A DNA stretch of 16,371 bases from an uncultured Eubacteriales bacterium (GCA_900545325.1 UQZE01000036.1:1-16371), one strand, 5' to 3'. Positions 4,627 through 12,568 are shown, counted from the stretch's first letter. Numbers and translations are program-made. The notes: generated by a model from the sequence alone, not told the origin.

Positions 4627-6597
4627 TCAGCGTTTTATTACCCGTTCGGCGGCTGCCGCTACGTTTTCCGCGGTAAAGCCGTAATGCTTGAACAGAATTT
4701 TCGCGGGCGCGGATTCGCCGAACGTCGTCATGCCGATCACTTCGCCGTCCTTCGCGTATTTATACCAGCAGTCGGGCGAGCCCGCTTCCACGCAGACGCG
4801 CGCGCGTACCGTTTCGGGCAGAACGCTCTCTTTGTATTCTTTGCTCTGCGCCTCGAAAAGTTCCATGCAAGGCATGGAAACCACGCGCGCCTTAACGCCT
4901 TTTTCCTTCAATTCGGTCTGCGCGTTCATGCAGAGTTCCACTTCGCTGCCGCTCGCGATCAGGAGGACGTCGGGCGTTCCTTCGCAGTCGGAAAGCACGT
5001 AACCGCCTTTGAGCGCCGCTTTTCCCGAATTTTCGTAGAGGGGAAGCGTCTGCCGCGAAAGCACCAGGCAGGTGGGCACGCGGGCGCTTAACGCGCTTTC
5101 CCACGCGGCCGCCGTTTCCTTGCCGTCCGCGGGGCGGAACACGTTTACGTCGGGCGTCGCGCGGAGCGAGGCGAGCTGTTCTATCGGTTCGTGCGTAGGC
5201 CCGTCCTCGCCCACGCCGATGGAATCGTGCGTGAGTATATATATCACGGGCAGTTTCATCAGCGCGGAAAGCCGCAGTGAGCCTTTCAGATAATCGCTGA
5301 ACACAAAGAACGTGGCGCAGTAGGATATAAAGCCGCCGTGCAGGTATATGCCGTTGCAGATCGCCGCCATGGACTGTTCGCGCACGCCGAAATGGATGTT
5401 CGCGCCCGCCCTGTTTTCCGGGGAGTAATATCCTTTGTTTTTCATCACGCTCTTGTTCGAGGGGCCGAGGTCGGCCGAGCCGCCGAACAGCGCGGGTATC
5501 TTTTCCGCAAGGCGGTTGAGCACCGCGGAAGAGGTGGAACGCGTGGCGTCCGCTTTCTCGAACGCATACAGGCTTTCGTCGTTTGCAAAATCGTAAAGTT
5601 CGCCGTTTATCCTCTTTTTGAACTCCTCCGCCTCGGCGGGATATGCCTTTTCATAGGCGGAGAACAGTTCTTTCCAAGCCTCGTTCGCCTTTTTCCCTCT
5701 GGATACGGCGCGGCGGGTATGGCGGAGCACCGCTTTCGGCACGGTGAATTCCTCTTCCGTCCAGCCGAGCGCGTCCTTCAGCTGTCTGATATTATCGATC
5801 CCGAGCGGGGCGCCGTGGCAGTCCGCCTTGCCCGCGAGGGGGGAGCCGTAGCCGATAACGGATTTGCAGATGACGAGCGTGGGTTTCTGCGTTTCCGCCT
5901 TCGCCCTTTTCACGGCGCGGCGGAGCGCGGCGAGGTCGTTGATGTCCGCGACTTTAATCACCTGCCAGCCGAGCGCCTCGTGGCGTTTGCCCACGTCCTC
6001 GGTGAACGCCGAGCCCGTGTCGCCCTCGATGGTGATGTTGTTGGAATCGTAAAACACGATGAGCTTGCCCAGCTTGTTGGTGCCCGCGAAGGAGGCCGCC
6101 TCGTTTTCGATGCCCTCCTGCATGCAGCCGTCGCCGCAGAGCACGTAGGTATAGTGATCGGTCAGGGGGAAGCCCTCTTTATTGAATTCCGCAGCCATGC
6201 GCGTTTCAGCAAGCGCCATGCCGACCGCCGTCGCCACGCCCTGGCCGAGCGGCCCCGTGGAGGTTTCCACGCCAGCCGTTACGCCGTATTCGGGGTGTCC
6301 GGGCGTTTTGGAGCCGAACTGGCGGAAATTTTTGATGTCCTCGATCGTCATGTCGAAGCCGAAGAGGTAAAGCAGGGAATAATACAGCATGGAACCGTGC
6401 CCCGCCGAGAGTACGAAACGGTCGCGGTCATAGAATTTCGGGTCTTTCGGGTCGTATTTCATCACGTCCGCAAAGAGGGTGTAACCGACGGGCGCCGCGC
6501 CCAGAGGCAGGCCGGGATGGCCCGATTTCGCTTTTTCGATGGCTTCCGCGCTCAGCACGCGCACGGCGTTCACTGCTTGCTGTCTGATGTCTTGCAT
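4627..6597 (-). CDS. tkt: transketolase (656 aa)
   Basis: Thiamine-diphosphate enzyme that moves two-carbon units between ketoses and aldoses in the non-oxidative pentose phosphate pathway; cytosolic dimer. The N-terminal ThDP domain shows KSGHPGLPLGAAP (H27), AGHGSM (H67), TPGHPE (H101) and the ThDP motif GDGCMQEG to DSNN (155-187). The pyrimidine-binding domain shows GVREQ with the catalytic Glu (E408), then LTHDSIGVGEDGPTHEP (456-471). The C-terminal domain ends at VIKR. Length is normal. ATG 6597 is chosen because AAAGGAG precedes it; the open frame upstream to 6687 would cover the promoter. It stands as a single gene, divergent from proS, with no clear U-tract terminator directly after its stop. 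Confidence 0.97.
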   Translation of the reverse strand: MQDIRQQAVNAVRVLSAEAIEKAKSGHPGLPLGAAPVGYTLFADVMKYDPKDPKFYDRDRFVLSAGHGSMLYYSLLYLFGFDMTIEDIKNFRQFGSKTPGHPEYGVTAGVETSTGPLGQGVATAVGMALAETRMAAEFNKEGFPLTDHYTYVLCGDGCMQEGIENEAASFAGTNKLGKLIVFYDSNNITIEGDTGSAFTEDVGKRHEALGWQVIKVADINDLAALRRAVKRAKAETQKPTLVICKSVIGYGSPLAGKADCHGAPLGIDNIRQLKDALGWTEEEFTVPKAVLRHTRRAVSRGKKANEAWKELFSAYEKAYPAEAEEFKKRINGELYDFANDESLYAFEKADATRSTSSAVLNRLAEKIPALFGGSADLGPSNKSVMKNKGYYSPENRAGANIHFGVREQSMAAICNGIYLHGGFISYCATFFVFSDYLKGSLRLSALMKLPVIYILTHDSIGVGEDGPTHEPIEQLASLRATPDVNVFRPADGKETAAAWESALSARVPTCLVLSRQTLPLYENSGKAALKGGYVLSDCEGTPDVLLIASGSEVELCMNAQTELKEKGVKARVVSMPCMELFEAQSKEYKESVLPETVRARVCVEAGSPDCWYKYAKDGEVIGMTTFGESAPAKILFKHYGFTAENVAAAAERVIKR

Positions 6598-6658
6598 AAT
6601 GACTCCTTTGATAGAATTTTTACGCTCCGTAATCCAGCCGAAACGTTTCTTTTCTTCC

Positions 6659-6687
6659 ATTGTAATATAATTTGCGCGATTTTTCAA
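6659..6687 (-). promoter_or_regulatory. sigma-A promoter of transketolase
   Basis: On the minus strand TTGAAA (6682-6687), 17 bases, then TACAAT (6659-6664). The start would lie near 6652, giving a leader of about 55 bases before ATG 6597. Confidence 0.75.
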
Positions 6688-6790
6688 GTTTATTTCAACT
6701 AAATTTTGTTTAGATTATATTGTAAAGGGTTTCGGCGCCCCGAAATCGGCAAGTTTATGCGGCGGCGGGAATATAATTATAAATAAATGT

Positions 6791-6819
6791 TTGTGTTTTT
6801 TCGCATGATTTGTTATAAT
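6791..6819 (+). promoter_or_regulatory. sigma-A promoter of proS
   Basis: TTGTGT (6791-6796), 17 bases, then TATAAT (6814-6819), preceded by TGT so that it also carries the TGn extension. The start would lie near 6826, leaving a leader of about 90 bases. Confidence 0.8.
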
Positions 6820-6825
6820 AAAGAA

Positions 6826-6916
6826 AGATTTTACCCGCGGCCCCGCAGGGCGGCGGACAGGTTTATCGTATCGGCTGCGGTAAGATAAATAAAAACTTTA
6901 CGTTTTGGGGTGTTAT
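6826..6916 (+). promoter_or_regulatory. structured 5' leader of proS, no known riboswitch recognised
   Basis: CCGCGGCCC (6835-6843) and GGGCGGCGG (6848-6856) form eight pairs with one G-G mismatch around loop CGCA. TTTATC (6862-6867) and GATAAA (6884-6889) form a second weaker stem. There is no T-box sequence (no AGGGTGGTACCGCG-type element) and no U-tract terminator. The weak ribosome site GGGGTG is at 6907-6912. Confidence 0.35.
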
Positions 6917-8344
6917 ATGGACAACAGGCAGTTTGTGAAAGAGGTCGCTTCCCTGACCGACGATTTCGCCAAGTGGTATACCGACGTGGTGGTGAAAACC
7001 GAACTCGTCGATTACGGCCCCGTCAAGGGCACAATGGTAATCCGCCCTTACGGCTATGCCATCTGGGAAAACATTCAGCGCGAAATGGATAAGCGTTTTA
7101 AGGCGGTCGGCGTGAAAAACGCCTATTTCCCGATGCTCATACCCGAAAGCTATTTAAAGCGCGAGGCCGAGCACGTGGAAGGATTTGCGCCCGAAGTCGC
7201 CGTGGTAACGTACGCGGGCGGCGCGGAACTGCAGGAAAAACTCGTGATCCGCCCGACCAGCGAAACCATCATCTGCGAAATGTACGCCAAGTGGCTGCAA
7301 AGCTACCGCGATCTGCCTATTTTGATCAATCAGTGGGCGAACGTCGTCCGCTGGGAAAAGACCACCCGTCCCTTTTTAAGGACGAGCGAGTTTTTGTGGC
7401 AGGAGGGGCACACCGTCCACGCCAGCGAAGAAGAGGCGATGGAAGAAACCATAAAGATGCTGAACGTCTATAAGGAATTTGCCGAAAACGTTCTGGCCAT
7501 TCCCGTCATCACGGGCAAAAAGACCGAGAAGGAAAAGTTCGCGGGCGCGGTGGCGACCTACGGCATGGAGGCCATGATGCTCGACGGCAAGAGCTTGCAG
7601 GCGGGCACCTCGCACTATCTCGGCCAGAATTTCGCAAAGGCTTTCAACATGCAGTTCCTCGACAAGGACGGCGTGAGAAAATACGGATATTCCACATCGT
7701 GGGGCACTTCCACGCGCATGATCGGCGCGCTCATCATGGCGCACGGCGACGAAAGGGGGCTGGTGTTGCCGCCCAAAGTCGCGCCCGTGCAGGTTGTGAT
7801 CGTGCCCGTGGCCGCGCATAAGGGCGGCGTTACGGAAAAGGCGGAAGAGCTTTTGTCCGCGCTCTCCGGCGCGGGCGTGCGCGCCGAACTCGACGCGCGC
7901 GAGGCAAGCCCCGGCTGGAAGTTCAACGAATGGGAAATGAAGGGCGTGCCCGTCCGCATAGAGATCGGGCCGCGCGACATCGAAAAGGGGCAGGCGTGCC
8001 TGTTCAGAAGGGACACGCTGGAAAAAAGTTTCGCGCCGCTGGAAAGCGTTGCGGAAACGGCGGAAAAACTGCTTGAAGAAATTCAGAAAAACATGCTCGA
8101 AAAATCGAGGCGAAACAGGGACGCGCGCATCGTTCGCGCGGCCGACCTGAAAGAACTGCTCGCGGGCGTGGAAAACAAGAACTTCGTAAAGGCGGGCTGG
8201 TGCGGCTGCCGCGAATGCGAAGATAGGGTAAAGGATTACGCTGCGGCGACGGCGCGCGTCATGCTGGAAGACGAGGAAAGCGATACCTGCGTCGTCTGCG
8301 GCAAAAAGGCGAAACATACCGTCGTATTCGCCCGCGCGTATTGA
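6917..8344 (+). CDS. proS: prolyl-tRNA synthetase, archaeal/eukaryal type (475 aa)
   Basis: Charges tRNA-Pro with proline in the cytoplasm; class II synthetase. This is the short ProRS form without the bacterial editing insertion. Motif 1 lies near VKGTMVIRPYGYAIWENIQ (36-54). Motif 2 is RWEKTTRPFLRTSEFLWQE (145-163), and motif 3 is GTSTRMIGALIMAHGDERG (263-281). The anticodon-binding domain (about 288-390) is followed by the C-terminal domain typical of this type, with probable zinc ligands C429, C434, C458 and C461 and the hallmark C-terminal Tyr (ending FARAY). ATG 6917 follows a weak GGGGTG ribosome site; an upstream TTG at 6905 has none. This type is common in Clostridia and some other bacteria. 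The next gene begins 43 bases on and is probably cotranscribed. Confidence 0.96.
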   Translation: MDNRQFVKEVASLTDDFAKWYTDVVVKTELVDYGPVKGTMVIRPYGYAIWENIQREMDKRFKAVGVKNAYFPMLIPESYLKREAEHVEGFAPEVAVVTYAGGAELQEKLVIRPTSETIICEMYAKWLQSYRDLPILINQWANVVRWEKTTRPFLRTSEFLWQEGHTVHASEEEAMEETIKMLNVYKEFAENVLAIPVITGKKTEKEKFAGAVATYGMEAMMLDGKSLQAGTSHYLGQNFAKAFNMQFLDKDGVRKYGYSTSWGTSTRMIGALIMAHGDERGLVLPPKVAPVQVVIVPVAAHKGGVTEKAEELLSALSGAGVRAELDAREASPGWKFNEWEMKGVPVRIEIGPRDIEKGQACLFRRDTLEKSFAPLESVAETAEKLLEEIQKNMLEKSRRNRDARIVRAADLKELLAGVENKNFVKAGWCGCRECEDRVKDYAAATARVMLEDEESDTCVVCGKKAKHTVVFARAY

Positions 8345-8387
8345 GCCGTAAATTTCAGCGCCCCGCGGGGCAAAGTGAGGCAAGGAC

Positions 8388-9332
8388 TTGGAATATATTT
8401 CGATACAGCAAGGCAGCGATTTTTTACAGATCGTCTATTCGAACGGCGCTGTATTCACAATGAAACTCTGGGTTGCGATCCTGCTTTTATGCTTGTCGGT
8501 CGCAGTCTTTATCGCGCTGTATCTGTTGATGGGCTTCGGGCTCAGAAAAATGGCGATCGCCACGAAAAACAAAAACGCGTGGCTGGCGTTCGTGCCTTTC
8601 GCGCGGTATTTCCTCGCGGGCAAGGTCGTGGGACAAGTCAAGATGTTCGGCAAAAAGATGAAAAACGCCGGTTTTTGGCTCATGCTCGTGTACGCGGCCT
8701 ACTTCGCGCTCAATACGGCGGCGCTCGTGCTCAACTACCTGCCGCTCGTGCTCGCGTATGTCTACGACGCGCAGATCTTCCTCACGCCCAACGAATACGG
8801 CCAGCTCGTGGTCGACTTCAGCGGGAATTTTTCCTACGAATATTCGCAGGGCGTGTATACTTTTTTGGACGTGGAATACTTCCTCGGCATGATTTTGAAC
8901 ATCGTATACCTCTTTTTCTTCTTTTACCTGTTCATGCTGCTGTTCAGAAAGTTCAACCCGCGCAGTCACTTTATGTTTTCGATCCTGTCGTTCATAGGGG
9001 AACTGTTCGGGCTGTCGGTCGCGTCCGTCATCGTATTCACGCAGCGGAACAAAAAGCCCGTGAACTATAACGACTATGTGAAAGAACAGTATATGCGCAT
9101 GCAGGGCATGTACGCGCCCCCGCGCGAAAATCCGCCCGATAATCCCTTCCGCGAATTCGGCGGCAGGGGGGAAAACGATCCCGGCGATCCGTTTTCGGAA
9201 TTCGGCGGAAAAAAGGACGCGCCTTCGGGCGGACCGACGGAGGGCGTTTCCCCGGACGGGGAAAATAAGGACGGCAAAAGCGGTAAAAACGATAAAAACG
9301 ACGGCGGCGATTCGCCGTTCGACGGGTTTTAA
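8388..9332 (+). CDS. multi-span membrane protein with acidic repetitive C-terminal tail, unknown function (314 aa)
   Basis: I do not recognise a named family. Four hydrophobic regions are visible at about 26-50, 94-127, 163-187 and 197-217. Between the first two lies a conserved-looking KNAWLAFVPFARYFLAGK segment (62-79), a style seen in uncharacterised Firmicutes membrane proteins. Residues 218-314 form a polar, Gly/Pro/Asp-rich and probably disordered tail with a loose repeat: NPFREFGG (252-259), DPFSEFGG (267-274) and SPFDGF at the very end. TTG 8388 is taken as the start because GAGG (8377-8380) lies 7 bases before it; the in-frame ATG at 8460 begins right at the first helix and has no ribosome site. 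It follows proS by 43 bases and ends at a terminator just before mnmE. Function unknown. Confidence 0.72.
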   Translation: MEYISIQQGSDFLQIVYSNGAVFTMKLWVAILLLCLSVAVFIALYLLMGFGLRKMAIATKNKNAWLAFVPFARYFLAGKVVGQVKMFGKKMKNAGFWLMLVYAAYFALNTAALVLNYLPLVLAYVYDAQIFLTPNEYGQLVVDFSGNFSYEYSQGVYTFLDVEYFLGMILNIVYLFFFFYLFMLLFRKFNPRSHFMFSILSFIGELFGLSVASVIVFTQRNKKPVNYNDYVKEQYMRMQGMYAPPRENPPDNPFREFGGRGENDPGDPFSEFGGKKDAPSGGPTEGVSPDGENKDGKSGKNDKNDGGDSPFDGF

Positions 9333-9337
9333 GAAAG

Positions 9338-9363
9338 AAAACAGAGCCACGGGCTCTGTTTTT
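9338..9363 (+). terminator. rho-independent terminator between the membrane protein gene and mnmE
   Basis: AAAACAGAGCC (9338-9348) and GGCTCTGTTTT (9352-9362) pair perfectly around loop ACG, with a run of five T at 9359-9363. It ends six bases before the mnmE ribosome site, leaving almost no room for a separate mnmE promoter downstream of it. Confidence 0.8.
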
Positions 9364-9377
9364 CGGTTGGAGGGAGT

Positions 9378-10712
9378 ATGGTCAACGACAATATATGCGC
9401 GCTTTCCACGGCGGCGGGCGTCGGCGGCGTCGCCATCATCAGGATCAGCGGTCCGTCGCCCCTTTTCTTTGCGGAAAAGATGTTCCGCCCGCAGGGAAAA
9501 ACCGCGGTAAAGGACTTTGTGCCCTATATGCTTTATACGGGCGAATTCGACGCGGGCAGCTTCAAAGATTACGGCATGTGCGTTTATTTTAAAGCGCCGA
9601 AGAGTTACACGGGCGAGGACATGGCGGAATACCACGTCCACGGCGGCATAGCCATCGTGAACGGCTTAATCAAGCGGCTGACGGAACTCGGCTGCCGCCC
9701 CGCCGCGCGGGGCGAGTTCACCCGCCGCGCCTTTCTGAACGGCAAGCTTTCGCTTTCCTCGGCGGAGGGCTTGATCGACATGATCAACAGCGAGAGCGAA
9801 GGCGAAGTCAAGGCGGGGTATTACCTCTACCGCGAAAACCTGAAAAGAAAGGTGAGCGCCGAACAGGACAAATTAAAGGCGGCGCTCGCGGAGATCGGCG
9901 CGAATATCGACTACCCCGACGAGGTGGAGGAAGAAGGCGTTTCCGCCCGCGTGGGCGAAACGCTCGCCGAAGTCGGCGCGTTTATAGACGGACTTGCGGC
10001 TACGTATTTCGCCGGGCGTAAGCTTACGTCGGGCGTGGTCGTCGGGCTGGTCGGCCGCCCGAACACGGGGAAAAGTTCGATTTTAAACAGTTTGCTCTCT
10101 TACGATAAGGCGATCGTTTCCGACGTCGCGGGCACCACGCGGGACGTGGTGGAGGGTACGCTCGTCATAAACGGCGTGAAGTTTGAATGCAAGGACACCG
10201 CGGGCATACGCGATTCGTCGGACGCCGTGGAAAACATAGGCATAGCCCTTTCGCGCCGCGTGCTCGACGAGGCGGACGTGCTCGTCGTCGTGCTGGACGG
10301 CAGCGAAGATCTGACGAAAGAGGACGAGGAAATCCTGGCGCTTACGTCGGGAAAAACGCGTATCGTCGCGGCGAATAAGAGCGACAAAGGCGGAAAAATA
10401 TCGGATGCCGAAATATTCGTTTCCGCGAAAAAGGGCGAAAATATTGACAAACTCAAAGAAATGTTGTTTAATATTACCGTAGGGAAGATCGATACGAACA
10501 AGGACTTCCTCACCGAACAGCGGCATTACGAAGCGCTGCTCCGCGCGCGGGCGGCGCTGAAAAAAGCGCAGGCCGCGCTGGAAAGCGCGCCGCTCGACAT
10601 GGTTTCCGTCGAGGTGGAGGAATGCTGGCAGATTTTGGGCGAGATCACGGGGCAGACGGCGTCGGAAGCCGTCGTGGACGAAATCTTTTCCCGTTTCTGC
10701 GTGGGCAAATAG
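9378..10712 (+). CDS. mnmE: tRNA modification GTPase MnmE (444 aa)
   Basis: With MnmG it installs the carboxymethylaminomethyl (or aminomethyl) group at C5 of wobble U34 in tRNAs, using GTP hydrolysis and a folate one-carbon unit. The N-terminal folate-binding domain starts DNICALSTAAGVGGVAIIR (4-22). The helical domain is split by an inserted Ras-like G domain: G1 GRPNTGKSS (226-234), G2 GTTRD (252-256), G3 DTAG (273-276) and G4 NKSD (333-336). The C-terminus FCVGK carries the catalytic Cys (C441) of the usual C(I/V/L)GK motif. Length is slightly short but complete. The ribosome site GGAGGGAG (9369-9376) nearly touches ATG 9378. lysR begins nine bases after the stop. A tRNA-Glu(UUC), a typical MnmE-type substrate, is encoded in the same window. 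Confidence 0.96.
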   Translation: MVNDNICALSTAAGVGGVAIIRISGPSPLFFAEKMFRPQGKTAVKDFVPYMLYTGEFDAGSFKDYGMCVYFKAPKSYTGEDMAEYHVHGGIAIVNGLIKRLTELGCRPAARGEFTRRAFLNGKLSLSSAEGLIDMINSESEGEVKAGYYLYRENLKRKVSAEQDKLKAALAEIGANIDYPDEVEEEGVSARVGETLAEVGAFIDGLAATYFAGRKLTSGVVVGLVGRPNTGKSSILNSLLSYDKAIVSDVAGTTRDVVEGTLVINGVKFECKDTAGIRDSSDAVENIGIALSRRVLDEADVLVVVLDGSEDLTKEDEEILALTSGKTRIVAANKSDKGGKISDAEIFVSAKKGENIDKLKEMLFNITVGKIDTNKDFLTEQRHYEALLRARAALKKAQAALESAPLDMVSVEVEECWQILGEITGQTASEAVVDEIFSRFCVGK

Positions 10713-10721
10713 GGGAAAGAT

Positions 10722-11603
10722 ATGGTCAATCTGGATTTATACCGCGTGTTTTACACGGTTGCAAAATGCGGTTCGCTCACCAAAGCGGCGGAAGAACTTT
10801 ACATCTCGCAGCCCGCGGTGTCGCAGGCCGTCAAACAGCTGGAAAACCAGCTTGGCGGCAAGCTGTTCAACCGCACGCACAAGGGCATGGAGCTTTCCGA
10901 TACGGGCGGAAAACAGATCTTCGCCACCGTGGAAAAGGCGCTGCAGCTCCTGAGCGAAGCGGAAACGAAGTATTCCGAACTCAAAAACACCGCCACGGGG
11001 GTGGTGCGCATCTGCGCCAGCGACACGGTCAGCACGCATTTTTTATTGAAATATATCAAGGAATATCACGAAAAATACCCTAACGTCAATTTGATTTTGC
11101 AAAACTGCACGTCGGCGGAAACGATAGAACTTCTCAAGAGCAACAAGGGGGATATCGGGTTCGTCAACCTGCCCGTGGACGATAAAGACGTTTACCTTTC
11201 CAATACCGTCATGCAGCTTCACGACACTTTCGTCGCGAGCGACCGTTTTTCCGAACTGTTCGGGGAGGTCGTCGATCTGAAAAGACTGCAGGATTACCCG
11301 CTTCTCATGCTCGAACTGACCACCGCCACGCGGCAGGCCATCATCAATTTCGCGCATTCGCAGGGAATACACCTGCACCCCGAAATAGAGCTGGCAAGTT
11401 TGGAACTTATGACCGAACTCGCCAAAAACGGCATAGGGATAGCCTGTATCCCGCGGGAATTCGTCATGCATGAGCTGGAAGAGGGCACGGTAAGGGAAAT
11501 AAAGACCAGCCCGGAACTGCCCGCGCGCGCCATCGGCCTCGCGCTGCCGAAGGACGCAGAACTCACCTATTCGGTGCGGGAGTTCTTGAACCTGATAAAA
11601 TAG
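10722..11603 (+). CDS. LysR-family transcriptional regulator (293 aa)
   Basis: The N-terminal winged helix-turn-helix is classical: DLYRVFYTVAKCGSLTKAAE (5-24), then LYISQPAVSQAVKQLENQLG (26-45) and LFNRTHKGMELSDTG (48-62). A linker helix follows to about residue 88. The effector-binding domain begins at GVVRICASD and runs to the end, with the periplasmic-binding-protein-like two-lobe pattern (GDIGFVNLPV, then the GIGIACIPREFV stretch). The inducer is unknown. LysR genes often stand divergent from their target. This one instead lies nine bases after mnmE on the same strand and before uppP, so the likely targets are not obvious. The ribosome site is GGGGAAAG at 10712-10719. Confidence 0.9.
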   Translation: MVNLDLYRVFYTVAKCGSLTKAAEELYISQPAVSQAVKQLENQLGGKLFNRTHKGMELSDTGGKQIFATVEKALQLLSEAETKYSELKNTATGVVRICASDTVSTHFLLKYIKEYHEKYPNVNLILQNCTSAETIELLKSNKGDIGFVNLPVDDKDVYLSNTVMQLHDTFVASDRFSELFGEVVDLKRLQDYPLLMLELTTATRQAIINFAHSQGIHLHPEIELASLELMTELAKNGIGIACIPREFVMHELEEGTVREIKTSPELPARAIGLALPKDAELTYSVREFLNLIK

Positions 11604-11614
11604 CATAAGATAAT
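11586..11614 (+). promoter_or_regulatory. possible sigma-A promoter of uppP, overlapping the lysR end
   Basis: TTGAAC (11586-11591), 17 bases, then GATAAT (11609-11614): four and five of six matches. The start near 11621 would give a leader of about 50 bases containing two short GC-rich hairpins. Confidence 0.45.
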
Positions 11615-11616
11615 CC

Positions 11617-11654
11617 GGGCGGACACGCCCTCGAAAAAAGGCGGGAAGACCGCC
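11617..11654 (+). promoter_or_regulatory. two short GC-rich hairpins in the uppP leader
   Basis: GGGCG/CGCCC (11617-11621 with 11626-11630, loop GACA) is followed after nine bases by GGCGG/CCGCC (11640-11644 with 11650-11654, loop GAAGA). No U-tract follows, so these are not a normal terminator. They sit directly before the uppP ribosome site GGAG (11661-11664). Confidence 0.35.
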
Positions 11655-11670
11655 GTCAACGGAGATATTT

Positions 11671-12438
11671 ATGAATGTATGGCAGGCGGTAGTCCTCGGC
11701 ATAGTGCAGGGACTGACCGAATTTCTGCCCGTTTCCTCGAGCGGGCACCTCGTTTTGTTGCAGAAATGGTTCGGCATAGACCCCGAATACAGCATGTTTC
11801 TCACCGTCATGCTGCACGTGGGCACGCTCGTTCCCGTATGCATCGTTTTTTTTAAAGACATACTCGGGCTTTTCAAGCGCCCGATGAGTTTGCTGTATCT
11901 CGTGATCGCAAGCGTTCCCGCGGCGCTCGTGGGATTTTTGCTGAGCGACCAGCTGGACGCCGTGTTTTACGGCGGCGCCTATCTCGCGCCCTGCTTTATC
12001 TTCACCGCGCTCGTGCTGCTGCAGGCGGAGCTTACCGCCAAGACCAAACCGCTTTACAGGGATATCAACGCGGGCAACGCGTTCGCCATGGGATTGGCGC
12101 AGGCGGTGGCCGTGGTGCCCGGCATCTCGCGCAGCGGCTCCACCATCGCGGCGGGATGTTTCTGCGGCGTGGACAGGGAAAAGAACGCCAATTTCGCCTT
12201 TCTGATGAGCCTGCCCGTCATCGCGGGCTCCGCCCTCCTCGAAGGGTACGATTTCATCAAGGGCGGCGGCGCGGCGGACATTCAGTTTCTGCCCGTGCTT
12301 TTCGGCGTGATCGCCGCGGCCGTTTCGGGATACATAGCGATAAAGGTCATGCTCGCCCTCGTGAAAAAAGCGAATTTCAAATGGTTTTCGCTTTATCTCG
12401 TATGTTTGAGCATACTTTTGTTCATACTGCAGATATGA
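11671..12438 (+). CDS. uppP: undecaprenyl-diphosphatase UppP/BacA (255 aa)
   Basis: An integral membrane phosphatase that converts undecaprenyl diphosphate to the monophosphate, recycling the lipid carrier for peptidoglycan and other wall polymers; its activity also raises bacitracin tolerance. The N-terminal catalytic region is QGLTEFLPVSSSGHLVL (13-29), holding the (E/Q)xxxE motif with E17 and the conserved H26. The second signature PGISRSGSTIAAG (150-162) supplies the phosphate-binding Ser and Arg (R154). About eight hydrophobic segments are present, and length is near the family norm. ATG 11671 follows GGAG by six bases. The stop overlaps the start of a 38-codon ORF (ATGA), and mscL follows, so the three probably share one transcript. 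Confidence 0.96.
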   Translation: MNVWQAVVLGIVQGLTEFLPVSSSGHLVLLQKWFGIDPEYSMFLTVMLHVGTLVPVCIVFFKDILGLFKRPMSLLYLVIASVPAALVGFLLSDQLDAVFYGGAYLAPCFIFTALVLLQAELTAKTKPLYRDINAGNAFAMGLAQAVAVVPGISRSGSTIAAGCFCGVDREKNANFAFLMSLPVIAGSALLEGYDFIKGGGAADIQFLPVLFGVIAAAVSGYIAIKVMLALVKKANFKWFSLYLVCLSILLFILQI

Positions 12439-12551
12439 ATATCCGTGAGAAGATCGATGCCGCGGAAAGCAGGCTGAAAAGCGCGTCGCCCAAAGAGGCG
12501 GCCGGACTCGTGAGAAAGCTTGCCGCGCTCAAAGATAAATTATTCCAATGA
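12435..12551 (+). CDS. 38-residue helical small protein between uppP and mscL
   Basis: ATG 12435 overlaps the uppP stop (ATGA) and the frame ends TGA at 12549-12551. The translation is charged and probably two-helical: a first half starting MNIREKIDAAESRLK, a Ser-Pro break at residues 17-19 (SASP), then a second amphipathic half ending KDKLFQ. There is no membrane helix or signal. Codon use is GC-rich like the neighbours. There is no separate ribosome site, so expression would depend on translational coupling to uppP. The mscL ribosome site (GGAG, 12555-12558) follows at once. I recognise no family; it could be a small regulatory or chaperone-like peptide, or a spurious frame. Confidence 0.5.
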   Translation: MNIREKIDAAESRLKSASPKEAAGLVRKLAALKDKLFQ

Positions 12552-12568
12552 AAAGGAGATGTAGGAAC

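Noticed and set aside
6598..6687. Upstream extension of transketolase to 6687
   Set aside because: The extension would cover the tkt promoter and leader; AAAGGAG before 6597 decides the start.
5338..6702. 454-codon plus-strand ORF opposite transketolase
   Set aside because: It is the antisense frame of a clear transketolase gene; the translation is Arg/His-rich with no domain.
6826..6916. T-box leader for proS
   Set aside because: No T-box consensus element, no antiterminator/terminator pair and no U-tract were found.
8360..8371. Palindrome GCCCCGCGGGGC after proS as a terminator
   Set aside because: The stem is only about five pairs with a tiny loop and no T-run, so read-through into the next gene is more likely.
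7376..8383. 335-codon minus-strand ORF opposite proS
   Set aside because: Antisense shadow of proS motifs, with typical Arg/Ala/His-rich composition and no ribosome site.
8487..9641. 384-codon minus-strand ORF across the membrane protein and mnmE
   Set aside because: It runs antisense through two real genes and a terminator.
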